Assembly (NCBI GenBank): GCA_036345935.2
Contig: JADWOT020000002.1
Location: forward strand, 4,414,617-4,478,616
Reading direction: 5' to 3'
DNA length: 64,000 bases
Origin: Taenia hydatigena
Lineage: Eukaryota > Platyhelminthes > Cestoda > Cyclophyllidea > Taeniidae
Shown: positions 9,790 through 24,157 of the stretch, one piece after another
Position numbering within the stretch: the stretch's first letter is position 1
Layout of the letters: each line of letters begins with the position of its first letter
The notes under the pieces: generated by a model
The model's database searches: none
The model's input: only the letters and a program-made list of their open reading frames with translations
What the model was told of the DNA's origin: nothing
Made by a program: the position numbers and the translations under genes

Positions 9790-12700
9790 GGTGATGTCTA
9801 ATGCGTGCCTGCCACTCACTCGGCTCCACACTGGTGCTAAGGTCGTTGCGCACTCAAAGTACGACGAGGGTGATTTTTTTCCGCACGAAGTCATTTGTGA
9901 TGGCCATGGAGACATAAGTGAACAGTAGAGGGTGCTAGCTTTGCACGCTAGCCTTGTCATTCAGCACAGTACTTCTGTGTGCTAGGGTAGTCAGTAGCCT
10001 CCGCCACTGCCTCCGCAATGCGCAAGTTCTGGCTGTGGGAGGCTCTTTAATGCCTTTAGCAGGCTGCCATCGATGCTTGCCGACGGTGGCAATAATGACG
10101 AGGCAGAAAGGACCTGTAGATCATGTCGTTAAATAGTTAATGAGAGGTGTTGTGTGCAATATCGCCTCTCCCTACAACTTTGCCTTTATTGTTGCTGCTG
10201 CACTTCTTTGGACTTAACGACTGTTGCGTCATCTTCTCAAAAGCGGTAATTTTGAGCCATGTCATGTGATTGCCTCTTAATTTACCATTTCGGCCTCGAA
10301 TGCTAGGACATGAGATGGAATGGAGGAGGAGTGTGAGTACTCCTGTAAATACGATCTCTTGCCACTTGGAAGGCATCGTCCATACTATAGCGCAGATGTG
10401 TTACGACGGCAAAAGCGCGACATTTGGTAGCAGACCTCTGCTTTTGAATGCACCAATCAATCCATTCTTAAATGTCTGCCCAGTAGTTGTTGCCGTGGAC
10501 ATCATTCCTCGTGCAGTCGCCACTAGATTTGACTGCCTTATGACTTCCAAACTGATTCTAGATGAAACGTGAAGACGATTATGTGGAGGATAAAGAAGGA
10601 GCCTAGCGTTGGTGACTTCAGTCGCTCGTAAGGTCAGGGTATCAGGGTGAGACCACTTCCATTTGATTTTGCAATCCTCAACAAATCCGAAATTTGATTT
10701 GGAAGAGGATGTATATGCATGCATTTGCAGATAATTTGATCTGAGAATGTGCTTCGAGATGTCGCATTGTCTGTATGGTATCTTTTTTCTTAAGTAGAAT
10801 GGCGCTTCCTCATTGATGGAGCATGACATTGCCTTGACAACTTGGCCTAACACAATTGTGCCCAAGCAGAAGCACGCCCTTCCATTTGTGTAGGCGTAGC
10901 AACATCCTTTGAGGCAGTTTTGCTTTCGCCATCAATTTGGGTGGATAGCGGATGCGTTTGCCCCAACCACACAAAAGACATAGTTGGCGTAGTGTTGACA
11001 AATTGCGTGGAATCGCAGCCTTGCAGAAATCTGTGCCAATCACATCGGAAGGCAAGGGTAAACTTTTTTTATAAAATTCTATTAAAGTGTGTGCCTGTGC
11101 GATGGTAAGATAATGGCACACTTAGGCTTACGAAAACTATTCTGTTCCTGCCTATATAATTTGTGCAATGCATTAAATAATGCTTTATAGGAGAGGCAAA
11201 GTGGGTGATGGGTGGCAAGACATGCGCCAGTACGGCTTTACGTCCATGCGTGCTCAGGTTGCATAGTTGGCCTATGTGAATGAGCATTCACTATAATGAA
11301 TCACCCCCATCATTCTGACGCAAACTGCTTTTGCGTATGTCGGAAGGAAAGTAGCCAGTGACCAGCAGTCATTGTGCGAGGCGAATAGGGCATACGGTTG
11401 AGATCGAAGGTAAAGGACCTTTGTAAATGTGACAAACGAAGAGAAGGTGGAAGGGGCCGGATCGAGTGCCCTCGGATAGGTAGTTTTCACAGAGTGAACT
11501 GTAGGTCACGTTCTGTGCCGAGACGGCACTGCCTACAAGATGGTCACCCAAGTAACCGCAAGCAATGCCACGAAGGAAACAAACGAGAGCAGAGCGCATT
11601 ACAGGTGAGGAAAGCAGTGAAAATCCTGCGTTAAATATACTGCTGACGAATATTGGCCGGTGAGCACGTCAATTGCGAGCATCTAACTGCAGCATATCCT
11701 AGCTGAATGGACGAAGGCAAGCTATTTTGGAAAATGAACAAAGTAACTAGCTGCAGCAGGAGTAAAGGGAGACAAAATGAGGAATATGATTTCATGAAGC
11801 TAAGAGTAGAATACAAACTGAAAACGCAAGAACTTGTTTGATAGACGTTTGGTTCTCACCAAAGTGGAATAAAAGGAACGAGATTTGGCAGCTGGTTGAC
11901 GGTGTACTAAATTGGGTGTAGGACGAAATTGGAAGAAGCGACGGCCAGGTAGGCATATATGCATTAATTTATGTGAGAGGTACAAATAGCAGCAGCAGTG
12001 GTAGGATTCTAAAGGGGAAATGGTAAATTGGAAACATATGTATGCCACATATGTGTGACGACAAGATAGAATACGCAAATTATGAGGTGAACCAGCATCA
12101 TTATGGGAGAAAAGCAACTGTTTTGACAGGTAGTTGTCAGACTTGTGGAAGGATTTAACCTTAGTAGAAAAAGCAGAAGTGGATAAAATGAATGAATAAA
12201 TGAATGTGCGATTGAATGAAGGAGGGAGAGGAGGGATTTTGCTAGCAGTCTATAAGTGGTGGTGGTAATGGTGGGATTGAAGAGGTGATTGGAGTTGGAA
12301 TGACTAAATTTGCACTCTGTAGGCGCATGCGGATGAGTGGGTGGATGGAGGGTGGAAGGGAGGGAATGGCAATGGTACAGGGGAACCTACTGCTAATACT
12401 ACTACTTGCAGAATGGAGAAGTGAGGAAGCAGGAGTGAAGTTTGTGCAAGATGTGTGTAAAGAAGGAGCGGCTGTGGAAAGAAGGCAAATAAAAGGAGGT
12501 AATGGGAACTGCAGGTGGAAAAGTTTGCATGGGCAGGTGAGATGAGCGGGTGGGACCTAATGGACTTCAATCATAGGACAGGAACTGTGAAGTATGACAT
12601 GCCGAGAGGACAGCTTTGTTTGGAAGAATAGAAGCCAGCTAAATTTTAAAATCCTCAGATAGCCATGAGCTTAAAATAACAGACGCTTCCTAATATGGAT

Positions 12701-12899
12701 CTCATGGAAGGCCTTGGTTTAAAATGGAATGTTTTGATAGTGCATGGAGTATGAGACAGATTTTGACAGACGAACTTTGATTTTTTCTTGGTCTGAAATA
12801 AGCGTTTGAGGTTCGATGTTCTGCTTGTCTTCTACTCTTGCAACTACTCCGAGTGCATGGTGCGCACGATGATTGACACAGTCATGTGTCTGTTTGGAA

Positions 12900-13200
12900 C
12901 TTGTATTTTGTCGGCAAGCGAAATAAAAGTGGTCTATTATGTCTGCTGCTTGCAAACTAGGAAAAGATTTGACTGGCGTAACAAGTCCTCTAGGCTTGGA
13001 AGTGTCGTTATTAATAATGAGGGTGACGAGTCCTCAGAATCGCAAGCCTATTGTCATTTATCTTGTGTAGGCTGAGGATTTGGTAACCGCAGTGGAGAGG
13101 CGATACCTAATTTAGCTCCATAGCATCAGCAGCGTTTCACAGCAAATTAGGATGTAAGTCTGTCGCGATCGCCAGTCGGTCCTTTTATAGTTGACGATGT
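12900..13200 (+). pseudogene. Decayed non-LTR reverse-transcriptase C-terminal segment (copy A)
   Basis: The plus frame contains SSRLGSVVINNEGDESSE. It matches the pattern F-x-Y-LGS-x2-x3-GG-x2-E that follows the RT core in RTE- and CR1-like LINEs. Downstream frames continue in decayed form and are broken by stops and shifts. The homologous segment in copy B (25440-25735) keeps the more typical LGSVVTNNGG. Assignment to a particular LINE clade is not possible by eye. The motif is seen; the family is inferred. Confidence 0.42.
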
Positions 13201-13810
13201 GAAGACAATGACACGTTTCCGTTCACTTGCCTCTGTTTTGGAACGGAGGTTATCTACAAATTCAGGCCGATGGCCTCATTTTATTGTGGAGAAATGAGAT
13301 GGACATTGGCCGTCACAACTCTACTCTACCACTCCTTGCCTTTCTTTAGCACCTTAGTTATATTAAAATTTTGGGGCTGAATACCGACACCACTGAAACG
13401 CTGCTTAGCAGTCACTGCATGGCAAATCCAGAAACGGGTTCATATTCCAAGGACTGTATGTGGACTAGGGCCTGGCAGATTCACAGCAGGAGTGAGTGGG
13501 TCCCTTGTGAAGGTGCAATTTTGCCAGTCCACACAATAGGAGTAGTGGTTCCAAACGATGGAATGCCCAAGCAAGGCCTCGCTTTTCTGCTTCTTTACTG
13601 CTGAGCTGCGCTGCATACATTCTTCCTAAATGCTTCGACCCCGTTCATCTCAATTGCATTTAGGAGGATTGTGACACTCATTCAAATTATTTGAAAAATC
13701 AACAAGTAAGAAAACAAATTTCAAATCATCATGACCATCAAATTAATCTTTGACGTGGAGAAAAAGACGAGTTAAGTAGGTCATGGCGCCACTTGCAATT
13801 TTCGCTCTAG

Positions 13811-14017
13811 GTGAAGCATACTGCGAGAGTGGTCTATTCCCTCCGCCTCTGGCACTTTAGGTGCCAGAGGCAACCTCGGGCTTGTTCTGAGGCAGCACAC
13901 ACAGACGCTTGCTCCTTGCATGCCCCACACTCCGACTTTCATTTCTTTGAGGAATTTCAGCGACTTGATCGAGCTTTTTATGCATCTTTACATGTCGTCA
14001 AGATTACACTTATTTGA
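13811..14017 (+). other. 68-codon frame kept open in both repeat copies
   Basis: The frame follows a tttcgctctag acceptor-like string and runs 68 codons to TGA. The homologous position in copy B (26216-26422) has the same length, the same stop and the same ctctag start. The two translations differ at many residues but stay colinear, for example LRLWHF near the start and FHFFEEF or LHFFEEF in the middle. It has no ATG start, so if real it is an exon. It might be a conserved part of the element. Confidence 0.3.
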
Positions 14018-14725
14018 TTCTTTTTGGAAACAATTCCTTCGACCTCTTGCGAAAAGGGAAATACTTCATGTGCGGTTCCTGTCAAAGCAGCTACTAGTTT
14101 TGTGTTACCGCCATAGTTACAGGGGGACCCTTCACGATGAGAAGTCGTCCGGCCATTCGCACTTTTTACTAATGCTCTATAATTTGGGACGATGCATAAA
14201 ACTCTATTCAGCTGGACATTTCATGCAGTGCTTTAAAAGTTGCATCAATTATTAAGGTAGGTAAGCATTCCACTTCGCCACCATTATGCACTCACGATGT
14301 CAGAGCATGGTGAAAGACGGCAAGCTGTCGTCTTTTTAGGGGAGCCGATGTACTCGAATGGAGGACGCACAGTAAAAGACAGTTGCTTCATTTTATTCTT
14401 AAAGTCACGGCAGATGGGGTATTGATCTACGCTTTATATGTGGTCGCTGATAACGAGGTAAAATTTTAACTGACCACATTCATGCTTAAATTTTTCCCTT
14501 TCTTGCAGACATTAGTGGCTCCTTTGCTTTTACTATCTAGCACAGATTGGTCGTTCTTCATGCTTGTACTGTGAAATGTCTAAGTGGGGAAGGCATTTTG
14601 TTGTAGCTCATGTGGGGTAAGCTGGATCAATCACTTATGTAGCCTATTATGGCTCAAGCATGACGCAATCCTTGATGTTTCATTGCAAAAGTTGATGAAT
14701 TGACATACTCCTACCTTAAGATCAT

Positions 14726-15136
14726 TCACAAGCACTTTGTATTATGTAAATGCAAATAGTGCAAAGAAACTGGCTCTAGGAGGACAAATATGGGCAAACA
14801 AAGTGGGACTTCCTGCATGAATGCATGAAGGCTGATTAGTGATGAGTAGCGAAATGCATGTTGCCCCTCAATTCCCTGTAGTTTGTCTCTAAAATAGTGG
14901 TCAAGACAGAGGGAGAATGCGCTGTTGCCATCAGGCTGCCCAGACACGAGAGTTAAGCCAGCATACGGGGTTAGTGCATGCAGGAAATCCGTGCGTACCC
15001 TCATGTCATCATTACGTAGGCCTCCGTGAGTCGGCAAGTTTGGAATAGATATCAATAGCGAAAAGTCCTTTGCATAGTTTGGGTTCTCCCAATTGCCAAC
15101 TGCTTTGTGTGGGTCCCTAACTCTCCGTTCCTTCAT
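14726..15136 (-). CDS. 136-codon ATG open frame of unknown function
   Basis: A minus-strand ATG at 15134-15136 (start MKERRVRDPHKAVGNWENPN) opens 136 codons to a stop at 14726. It is one of the longest ATG frames in the window. Composition is protein-like with a hydrophobic end (CLPIFVLLEPVSL), but no domain is recognised and no clear splice sites bound it. It ends just at the edge of repeat copy A. It may be an exon, a decayed element protein or chance. Confidence 0.3.
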   Translation of the reverse strand: MKERRVRDPHKAVGNWENPNYAKDFSLLISIPNLPTHGGLRNDDMRVRTDFLHALTPYAGLTLVSGQPDGNSAFSLCLDHYFRDKLQGIEGQHAFRYSSLISLHAFMQEVPLCLPIFVLLEPVSLHYLHLHNTKCL

Positions 15137-15465
15137 TTCAAGACCACTTGTTTATTGTACAAACAGCATTCAGGATTTGCCTTCATCAGGCTGTGACTCC
15201 ATAGTTTTCAATTCCTATAGGCATATAACCGATTATGGCAAATAATTATTTGCGACAACAAACGCTTACAGCTCTGGTGCTTTGAGCAGTCAGAAGAGGG
15301 TGAGATGGTACGACATTCGCCTTATGTTTAGCAGATTTGACACAGGAGCTAATGGCGATCCGCCGGTCATCGCTGTCGCCTCCTCCAACCGAGTGCAGTC
15401 ACATCACTGCCTCCAGCTTTGTGTTTGGTACGGCTGCGGTAAAATGATGTGAATTTGAATCATTT

Positions 15466-16017
15466 NNNNNNNNNNNNNNNNNNNNNNNNNNNNNNNNNNN
15501 NNNNNNNNNNNNNNNNNNNNNNNNNNNNNNNNNNNNNNNNNNNNNNNNNNNNNNNNNNNNNNNNNNNNNNNNNNNNNNNNNNNNNNNNNNNNNNNNNNNN
15601 NNNNNNNNNNNNNNNNNNNNNNNNNNNNNNNNNNNNNNNNNNNNNNNNNNNNNNNNNNNNNNNNNNNNNNNNNNNNNNNNNNNNNNNNNNNNNNNNNNNN
15701 NNNNNNNNNNNNNNNNNNNNNNNNNNNNNNNNNNNNNNNNNNNNNNNNNNNNNNNNNNNNNNNNNNNNNNNNNNNNNNNNNNNNNNNNNNNNNNNNNNNN
15801 NNNNNNNNNNNNNNNNNNNNNNNNNNNNNNNNNNNNNNNNNNNNNNNNNNNNNNNNNNNNNNNNNNNNNNNNNNNNNNNNNNNNNNNNNNNNNNNNNNNN
15901 NNNNNNNNNNNNNNNNNNNNNNNNNNNNNNNNNNNNNNNNNNNNNNNNNNNNNNNNNNNNNNNNNNNNNNNNNNNNNNNNNNNNNNNNNNNNNNNNNNNN
16001 NNNNNNNNNNNNNNNNN
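15466..16017. other. Assembly gap (N)
   Basis: A run of 552 N characters. Open frames across it are artefacts. Confidence 0.99.
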
Positions 16018-19000
16018 GGGTTCCATGTCAATCCACATAGTGGAGTAATAAATGACAGGTCAACCCATATCGAATTCCGTTCCAATCTTTAGCGTGATGT
16101 GAGAAGTGGATATTTGGTTGAGGGCAGACTGCAAATATCAACAACCGAGCCGAATCGCATGCGCCAATTAGCCAAGTCAGCCACTGTGACCAAGCAAGCA
16201 GTATTTCCATGTATGCGTGTGACGCTAAAACCTTCACACGCGGACATCAGTACGAATGCACCTACAAAGTCAAGACCAACTTATTAGCTCTCATCCCTAG
16301 TGTAAGCAATAAAAGCAGAATTGTAGAAATAAATTGAACCGCCATGGTCCTCAGATTCGTGATCTGCTCCTGCACGCAAGGTCTGCTAATCATACCACAC
16401 TCGCACACCCGCCTCTCCCAACAGTCATCGCCATGAGGCACAATTTACAGACTCCGTACGCTCTAATGAGAGATCTCCATTGCGCTCAACCTATACCTAT
16501 TCAACTGACCAATAGTCCACGCTAGCCTCATCCAACATCGTCTGCGCATCTGCAGACCCGCTTGGTTCACTGCATTCGCTATCTCCGTGACACTTCATTG
16601 ACCCTCACGTCGGTTCAAATTAGACTTACTTCCGTTGGCATAGAAAGTAGCTTATTATTAAGGGTGGCAAAATGCAGCGGCATTTCTGACACAAAGCCAG
16701 CATCAAGAATCCCGTGCGATCCTGAAGATGCATGTAATTAAATTAATTCTGCACGGCTTTCGCATGCCACCTGCGCTGTAAGGATGGCTTGTCCACACTG
16801 ATTGTTCCCACACATGCAGTGGCATTCCGTACACCTACATCCACCATCGACAGACTAGCGCGTTTGATAATGCAAATAAGTAGCGAAATTCACCCCTGTT
16901 AATTTTTCGTGCTCACGAGGTTTTAGTCTTGAGTACGTTTTAATGGATTATAGCATGTTTTGCTCTAAGCTTTTGTTGGCAGGACATGTAGACTGTCCGC
17001 TTGTGCTGAGAGTTTAGTTGCCTATTTGCGATAACTAATCTTCTATCGGAAACTGCACCATTACAATCTGGATTGTTTAAACTTTACGACTTTTTAGTCA
17101 CAGCAGAATTAGTAAAATTGCATCTCACGTCAAATGAGAAAGGGCATGCCCAACGTATCCAGTGAGATGATCAATTACCTCCATATCATCTTAGCATGCG
17201 CTAAGAACAGCGAGCTCCTTTGTTGTTCCTGATTTTGGCATTATTGCCAGAAAATAAAGCCACACGCATCTCAAGACTAATGTTAGTTTATGAAGACGTT
17301 AGAGACTCTTCAAAAATTCCGTTTAGTACCAATGGAGTTACTCCCAGCAACTGCAGCTACTGAGACCAATAAGTAGTACTGTTCGCAACTGAAGAATTCC
17401 CATCATACATGCTCCTGTATCACAGGTGGTATCCCTTTAAAAAGATATTATGATCAAAGCAGTCAACCAGCTACGAAGGGCCTTGACAATGACCCTCTCC
17501 GAAAGGACCACATGATTTCTACCGTATTCATGAAGCTGTGTCATGCATTTGATTTGAAATATCAATTTAAGAAATTGGGATAATTTCTTAAGCCACGTAC
17601 AATGATTAAGATTTCCCTTTGTTTATTATCTAAAAGAAAAATAATACGACTTGTTACCATCGAATTTCTCTAAAATTCTACTAGCCATAATTAAACAATC
17701 ATATTCGGACACCGTGGAGTTACATTTCTATAAGACATTACACGAATTGCATTTCTACCACTAAAAGAAGAGCAAAATTCTCCTCAGCCATAAGAGGGCG
17801 AATAAGTGGCTGGATGATGTAATCCTTAAAAAAACAAGAATAAGCAATAGTCACACACAACTTTTTTCCATAGAGTTATTTATTTTTTTGGTTGTAAAAA
17901 AAGCAGCTGATGTTAAAAAGCACTCACGAAATCTCGACGAGTACTGCATTCGCTCATGGATGCATCAGAGCCAATCGGGTTCCAAGGTTGGTGGATGGAT
18001 GACCATGGAGGAAGGAAGTACAAATTCGGCTTTAACGAGATGTAAAAGCCTAACGAAGTGAAAGGACATTGAGGGGTTAAAGTGATCAATTACGTGTATC
18101 ATTGACGAATCACACAGTTAGCCATGGAGCAAGGCGCTAAACCCGAGCCTTTGGTAATAGGAAGTCAAATGTCGCAGAAAGAGAGAAATTGGTGCAGACG
18201 TGGACAAGATTGAACGCCTGAAACAAACGATTGCAGCTATTGCAATGCTGTCCTCGCGACCGCTCAGTCAAAGATTTGAAACTGCCATCGCCTATGTATG
18301 ATTGCTCATCACAAATAACACAGTCATTGACAGATGCACACTGTATTTCATGCTAGCTTTCCTCACCGAAGTCTAGACGAAGCATGTTGTTTTGGTGGGT
18401 CCAGCCGCGTCGAAGAATCCGTCTGTGGCAAAGTTACCTTCCATCTCCCAGCTAATCGGTGAGTCGGATACGCACTAAGACAGTAGCAATGACAGGATTT
18501 ACATAGAACAAAAGATCGGTTTAAGTTTTTAGCCTCTCTATCTAAGGCTCGCATTGACTTGGCCAGCAAACTTAGGATTCTTGCGTTCTCATCCCCGAGG
18601 ATTGATACGGAAGTACCCCGCAGAGTCATGACGGAGGCGCTAGTCGAGTCTCTAAGCCTTATTCTAAATAACAGCGAAAAGGCGTAGGCAGGATTACAGA
18701 GGTGCTAGCGAAGCCAAATGATTGTCCATGAAAGAGTGGAGCAAAGGGACGGCTTTAGCGTCTTCTCACTTACTGGGGTTACTGAAGTGAATGTTGTAGA
18801 GATCGTGTGAAAAGGTTTAGCGTTGACTCCAGACCACAATACGTCCCCTGGTAGCCTGTGCAGCCTCAAAACCAATTGAACCTGGAATTCACAATAAGCC
18901 GAACCAAAAAAACAAGTAATTTTGTGCTATTTAAACAGGCCTACTGGTGTATCCTAAAGTGCGATTATGTCATAGTTTGTCGAAATAGTTAAATAGAACT

Positions 19001-19319
19001 GGCGGAATTGTATGCATTTTTAAAAAAAAATTAATTGCGGGCGACCGAAAATTGAAATTTTGCCGTGATTGACTTGAACGCAGTGATTTGTCTGACAGCT
19101 TGCTCAACTATGCGTTGCACTGTAACAACGATTCAGTCTCTGCACGTTGTGCTTCGCTCTACAACACGGGCTTTGAGTTCTTCTCTACGTGAACAACATG
19201 TGCCCATCCATACTACTCATTATGACTTCAGCGAAGAATCTTGGCGCAAACACTCAAGCTATTTCACATCATCTTCACTATAAGAAATATGCGTTTTGAC
19301 GTAGCAATAATTTAGCAAG
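16018..19319. other. Unrecognised sequence between the gap and repeat copy B
   Basis: A C-rich stretch at 16330-16620 and a moderately GC-rich stretch at 18.2-18.9 kb have short open frames but no motifs. The segment near 18.3-18.7 kb reads like decayed coding sequence in several frames. I cannot name it. Confidence 0.25.
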
Positions 19320-22300
19320 TGAGGTCCAATGCGTGCCTGCCACTCACTCGGCTCTACGCTGGTGCTAAGGGCATTGCGTGCCCAAAGTACGACGAGGATG
19401 ATTTCTTATTCACGAATTCTTTTGTGATGGCCATGGAGACATGGGTGAACAGCACAGGGTGCTAGCTTTGCACGCTAGCCTTGTCATTCAGCACAGTACC
19501 TCTTTTTGATGGAATAGTCAGTAGCCTCCGCCACTGCCTCCACAATGCGCAAGTCCTGGTTGTGGGAGGCTCTTTAATGCCATCAGCAGGTTGCCACCGG
19601 TAGCAATAATGACGTGGCAGAAAGGACCTATAGATCGTGTCGCTAAATAGTTAATGAGAAGTGTTGTGTGCGATACATCCTCGCCCTACGAATTTGCCTT
19701 TGTTTTTACTGCTGCACTTCATCGGACATATCGACTGTTGCGTCATCTTCCTACAAGTAGTAGTTTTTTGAGCCATATCATGCGATCCGCCTCTTTATTT
19801 GCCACTTCGGACTCGAATGCTAGGACTTAAGATGTAAATACGGTCTCTTGCCACTTGGAAGGCATCGCCCATACTATAACGCTGATGTGTTACGGCGGCA
19901 AAAGCGCGACAATCGCAGTTTTGACATCAAACGAACCCCTGCAGACGCCATTTTGTAGCAGACGTCTGCTTTTGAATGCACCAGTCAATCCATTCTTTGG
20001 TGTCTGCTCAGTTGTTGTTGCCGTGGACATCATTCCTCGTACAGTCGTCACTGGATTAGACCGTCTTATGACTTTCGAACCGATTTTAGATGAAGCGTGA
20101 AGGCAATTATGTGGAGGAGAAAGAAGGAACCTAACCTTATTGACTATAGTTATTCATAAGTTCAGGATATCTGAGTGAGACCACTTTCATTTGATTTTGC
20201 AATCTTCATCAAATCCAAAGTTCGATTTGGAAGAGGATGTATATGCATGCATTTATCCATAATTTAATCCGAGAATGTGCTTCGAGTGTCGCATTGCCTG
20301 CATGATATCTTTTTTCTTAGGTAGAATTGTGCTTCCTCATTGATGGAGCATGAAATTGCCTTGACAACTTGGCCTAGCACAAGTGCGCCCAAGCAGAAGC
20401 ACGCCCCTCCATTTGTTTAGGCGTAGCCATATTTTTTTGAGGGAGTTTTGCTTTTGCCATTACTATCCGTCAATTTGAGTGGATAGTGGATGCGTTTTGC
20501 CCTAACCTCAAAAAAGGACATAGTTGGCGTTGAGTTGACGAATTGCGTGAAATCGCAGCCTTGCAGAGATCTGTGTTAATTACATCGGAAGGAAAAGGTA
20601 ATCTTTTTTCTATAAAATGCCATTAAAGTGTGTGCTTGTGTGATGGTAAGATAATGGCACATATAGGCTTACGAACACTATTCTGTCTCTGCCTAGCAAT
20701 ACATTAAATAATGCTGTTTAGGAGAGGCAGAGTAGGTGATGGTTGGCAAGGCGTGTGCTAGTACGGCTTTACGTACATGTGTGCTCAGATTGCATAGTCG
20801 GCCTATGTGAATGAGCATTCACAATAGTGAATCGCCCCCATCATTCTGACTCCAACTGCTTTTGCGTATGTCAAAAGGGAAGTAGCCAGTGATCGGCTTT
20901 GATGCTTAGCAGTCATTATGCAAGGCGAATAGAGCATATGGCTGAGATCGAAGATGAAAACCTTGTAAAGTGACGAATGAAGAGGAGGCGGAAGGAGTCG
21001 GATTGAGTGCCCCCGGATAGGTTGTTTCCACAGGGTGAACTGTGGATCACGTTCTGTGTCGAGATGACACTGCCTGCAAGATGGCCACAGAGGTGACCAC
21101 AAGCAATGTCACGAAGTAAACAAACGAAAGCTGAGCGTATTACAGGTGGAGAAAGCAATGGAAATCTTAAGTTAAATATATCGCTGATGAATATTGGACG
21201 GTGAGCTTGTCAATTGCGAGCATCTAACTGCAGCATTTCCTAGCTGAGAGGACGACGGCAAGCTATTTTGAAAAATAAGCAAAGTAACTAGCTGCAGCAG
21301 GAGGAAAGGGAGATGAAATAAAAAATATGATTTCATGAAGCTGGGAGTATTATATAAATTGAAAATACAAGAACTTGTTTAATAGACGTTTGGTTCTCAC
21401 CAAAGTGGAATAAAAGAAACGAGATTTGGCAGCTGGTTGATGGTATATCAAATTGGGTGTTGGACGAAATGGGAGGAAGAGACAACCATGTAGGCATACA
21501 TGCATTAGCGTATTTATGAGGCAATAATAACAGCAGTAGTGTCAGGATTCTAGAAGGGAAATTGTAAATTGGAAATATATGCATGTCACATATGTGTGAC
21601 GACAAGATAGAACACGCAAATTATGAGGTGAACCAGTATCATTATGAGAGAAAAGCAACTGTTTCAATAGGTAGTTGCTTGATCTGTTTAGCGATTTAAC
21701 TTTAGCAAAGAAAGTAGAAGTGGATAAAATGAGTGAATGAATGAATGTGCAATTGAATGGAGGAGGGCGAGGAGGGATTTCGCTAACAGTCTATAAGTGG
21801 TGGTGGTGGTTCGATTGAAGAGGTGATTTGTGTTAGGGTGACTAAAATTAGCACTCTGTAGGTGCATGCGGATGAGTGGATGGATGGAGGATGGAAGGGA
21901 GGGAATGGCAATAGTACAGGGGAACCTATTGCTAATACTGCTACTTGCAGAAGGGAGAAATGAAGAAGCAGGAGTGAAATTTGTGTAAATAAAGCGAAAC
22001 AATGGGAAGTGCAGGTGGAAAAGTTTGGGTAGGCAGGTGAGATGAGCAGTTGGCACCTAATCGACTTCTACCCATTGGACGAGAACTGTGAATTATGCCA
22101 TGTTAAGATGACAGCTTTGTTTGGAAGAATTGAAGTCAGCTCACTTAAAGACAGATTAAGAATAACAGGCTTTTGAAATCCTCAGATAGCCTTTAACTTA
22201 AAATAACAGATGCTTCCTAACATGGATCTCATGGAAGGCCTTGGTTTAAGATGGAATGTCTTGATGGTGTTTAGAGCATGAGGCAGCTTCATGAAGTCCA

Positions 22301-24157
22301 ATTGTGGTCCTAAATGGAACCACTTATTAAGTATAAATTGTGATTGCTAAGGTTTCCAAAGCAGGGGTAATGGCCGCACGGAGTTTATGATTGTGCTGGA
22401 TTAAGGGTTATCTCCGGACTGTCAATTCTGCGATTATTTGCACCATGGGGTTGATGCGCTTTGTGATGTACGTGACCGATGCATTTAAACCTTTTGCAGA
22501 GGAGATGCCGCCTGCGTTCAGACTCCACTCTATCCCACAGGGAATTACGGAGTGCACAAATATTGCGGAGTGATAGTGGCAATGAGCTGGAAACGCGAAT
22601 TGAATCAAATCATTACTTGAACGATTTCAGTGTGAAGTTGCTATGATTAAGTACGATAAGAAAATGGACGTGTTTTTTTTTAGAGAATTTTTTTGAATAA
22701 TTAATATTTAGAGTTTTGATGAGAAAAAACTGACATACAGGGTTAAACCCTAGGCTTGCTTCTTAAAGCAATCGCCGGCTTCAGTCATGCTTCGATGCTC
22801 TGTTTGTTTGATGAATACTCGGAAGGCTTCGGTTTGGAACAATTCTTCAGCACTTCTGAAATATTTCATGGCAGTCTAAATCAACGACTGCTAGTAGCCT
22901 AGATGCTTGGCGCAGTCAACTTTTCAACCCTGCAAATGATTGCACTTTTATCCACTAAATTTTACTTTGCATTGCACTAGATGTATGGCCTCTCATCTGC
23001 AGACTTACGATTATCTTTGGATGTTCCCAACAGACAGTTATTTAAGTCTTTTGTACATATCTGTGACTAGCACTATTAATGGTCACACGCACTAGTTCTT
23101 CAATAGCTACCAGTGCTCCGTGTGGTGTTGATACTAAGAGATCCAACTATGACACCACTAATCAAATTGAGTGCGGCTTTGAGGGATATTTGATAGTGGC
23201 TACATTTATTTGTATCACCTTAGGTCCACGAAATAGCGATAAACGTGTATGCAGATGCGTCATCCTTTCCTTAACTATAAACGTTGTTCATCACCGAAGC
23301 GATTTGGGGATATTTGAGTCCCCTTACTTTCGATCACGCACTTTTGTTGCTGCGCCAACGCTGCTACTCTTTTTGTGTATTCCTTGGCAGGACATGCCTT
23401 CCACTTAAACATCCACGACTCCTTCATCCGTTTTGCTTCATTTTATAAAAGTCTGTGATTTGATGTGCATCGTATGAGTCTGGCTGCTTTTCACTTGAAA
23501 TCGTGATTAAGTGCGAACAAGACCATGTGTATCAGGGAGCAGGTTTCGGCTTGCGTGTGAAGGTTTTGCCCTTATCCGAACTGCTTTGATTAGTCTAAAT
23601 TCATACTTATTTCCTGCATCAGCCGACAAATTGTTTAGCATTTCGAATTCCTTCTTTGGAGGCTATTCTTGCTATCTCTCGAGATTAAAGTTGGTCCAAC
23701 GTTCGACTCATTCGATGCATTAGCACCTTTTATTATTATCATGCACAATATGCCCTTCTTTACGCACTGGCAGTAGTCTTCCTGGTTGATGCCAAAATGA
23801 AATATAAAGGTAAAATGCTCCTTTAGAAGAGAACTTTGGTGAAAAGCGTTTGAAAACTGACTCAGGAGAGAAAAGCAATTGAATCCTAACCACCACAATT
23901 CACAGCTTTGCTGATGCGGCTGTCGCCACAAGCAAAGCAAGAGAGTGATAACAGTGACCGCTGGAGAAGACTGACAAAGGCAGGCAGAAAGTAGGAAGGT
24001 AGGTGCTGCGCGAACCCACCGGGTATGGGTGGACATTCGAGACAGCCTCCAGATAGACAGATGGCTCGCTACGCTGCCAAAAGTTGACGGCGGTTACAGA
24101 ACATTATGCACCACGAATACCACCGATGGTGACTGCGCGCCAGGACGTTCGAGACAA

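Larger units (their letters stand above)
9790..14735 (+). repeat. Long repeat, copy A
   Basis: About 4.9 kb that aligns in the same orientation with 19320-27075. The match starts at the block tgcgtgcctgccactcactc in both copies and ends near tatggctcaagca followed by a ttccattncaaaag block. The copies differ by many substitutions and short indels. For example, A lacks about 38 bases present in B at 19913-19950. The unit includes a GT- and GA-rich segment at 12.2-12.5 kb and a decayed reverse-transcriptase tail near 12.9-13.2 kb. It is most simply an old non-LTR retroelement or a composite repeat present twice. Confidence 0.75.

Noticed and set aside
15399..16085. Long open frames of about 190-230 codons
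   Set aside because: They consist almost entirely of the N gap and have no sequence content.
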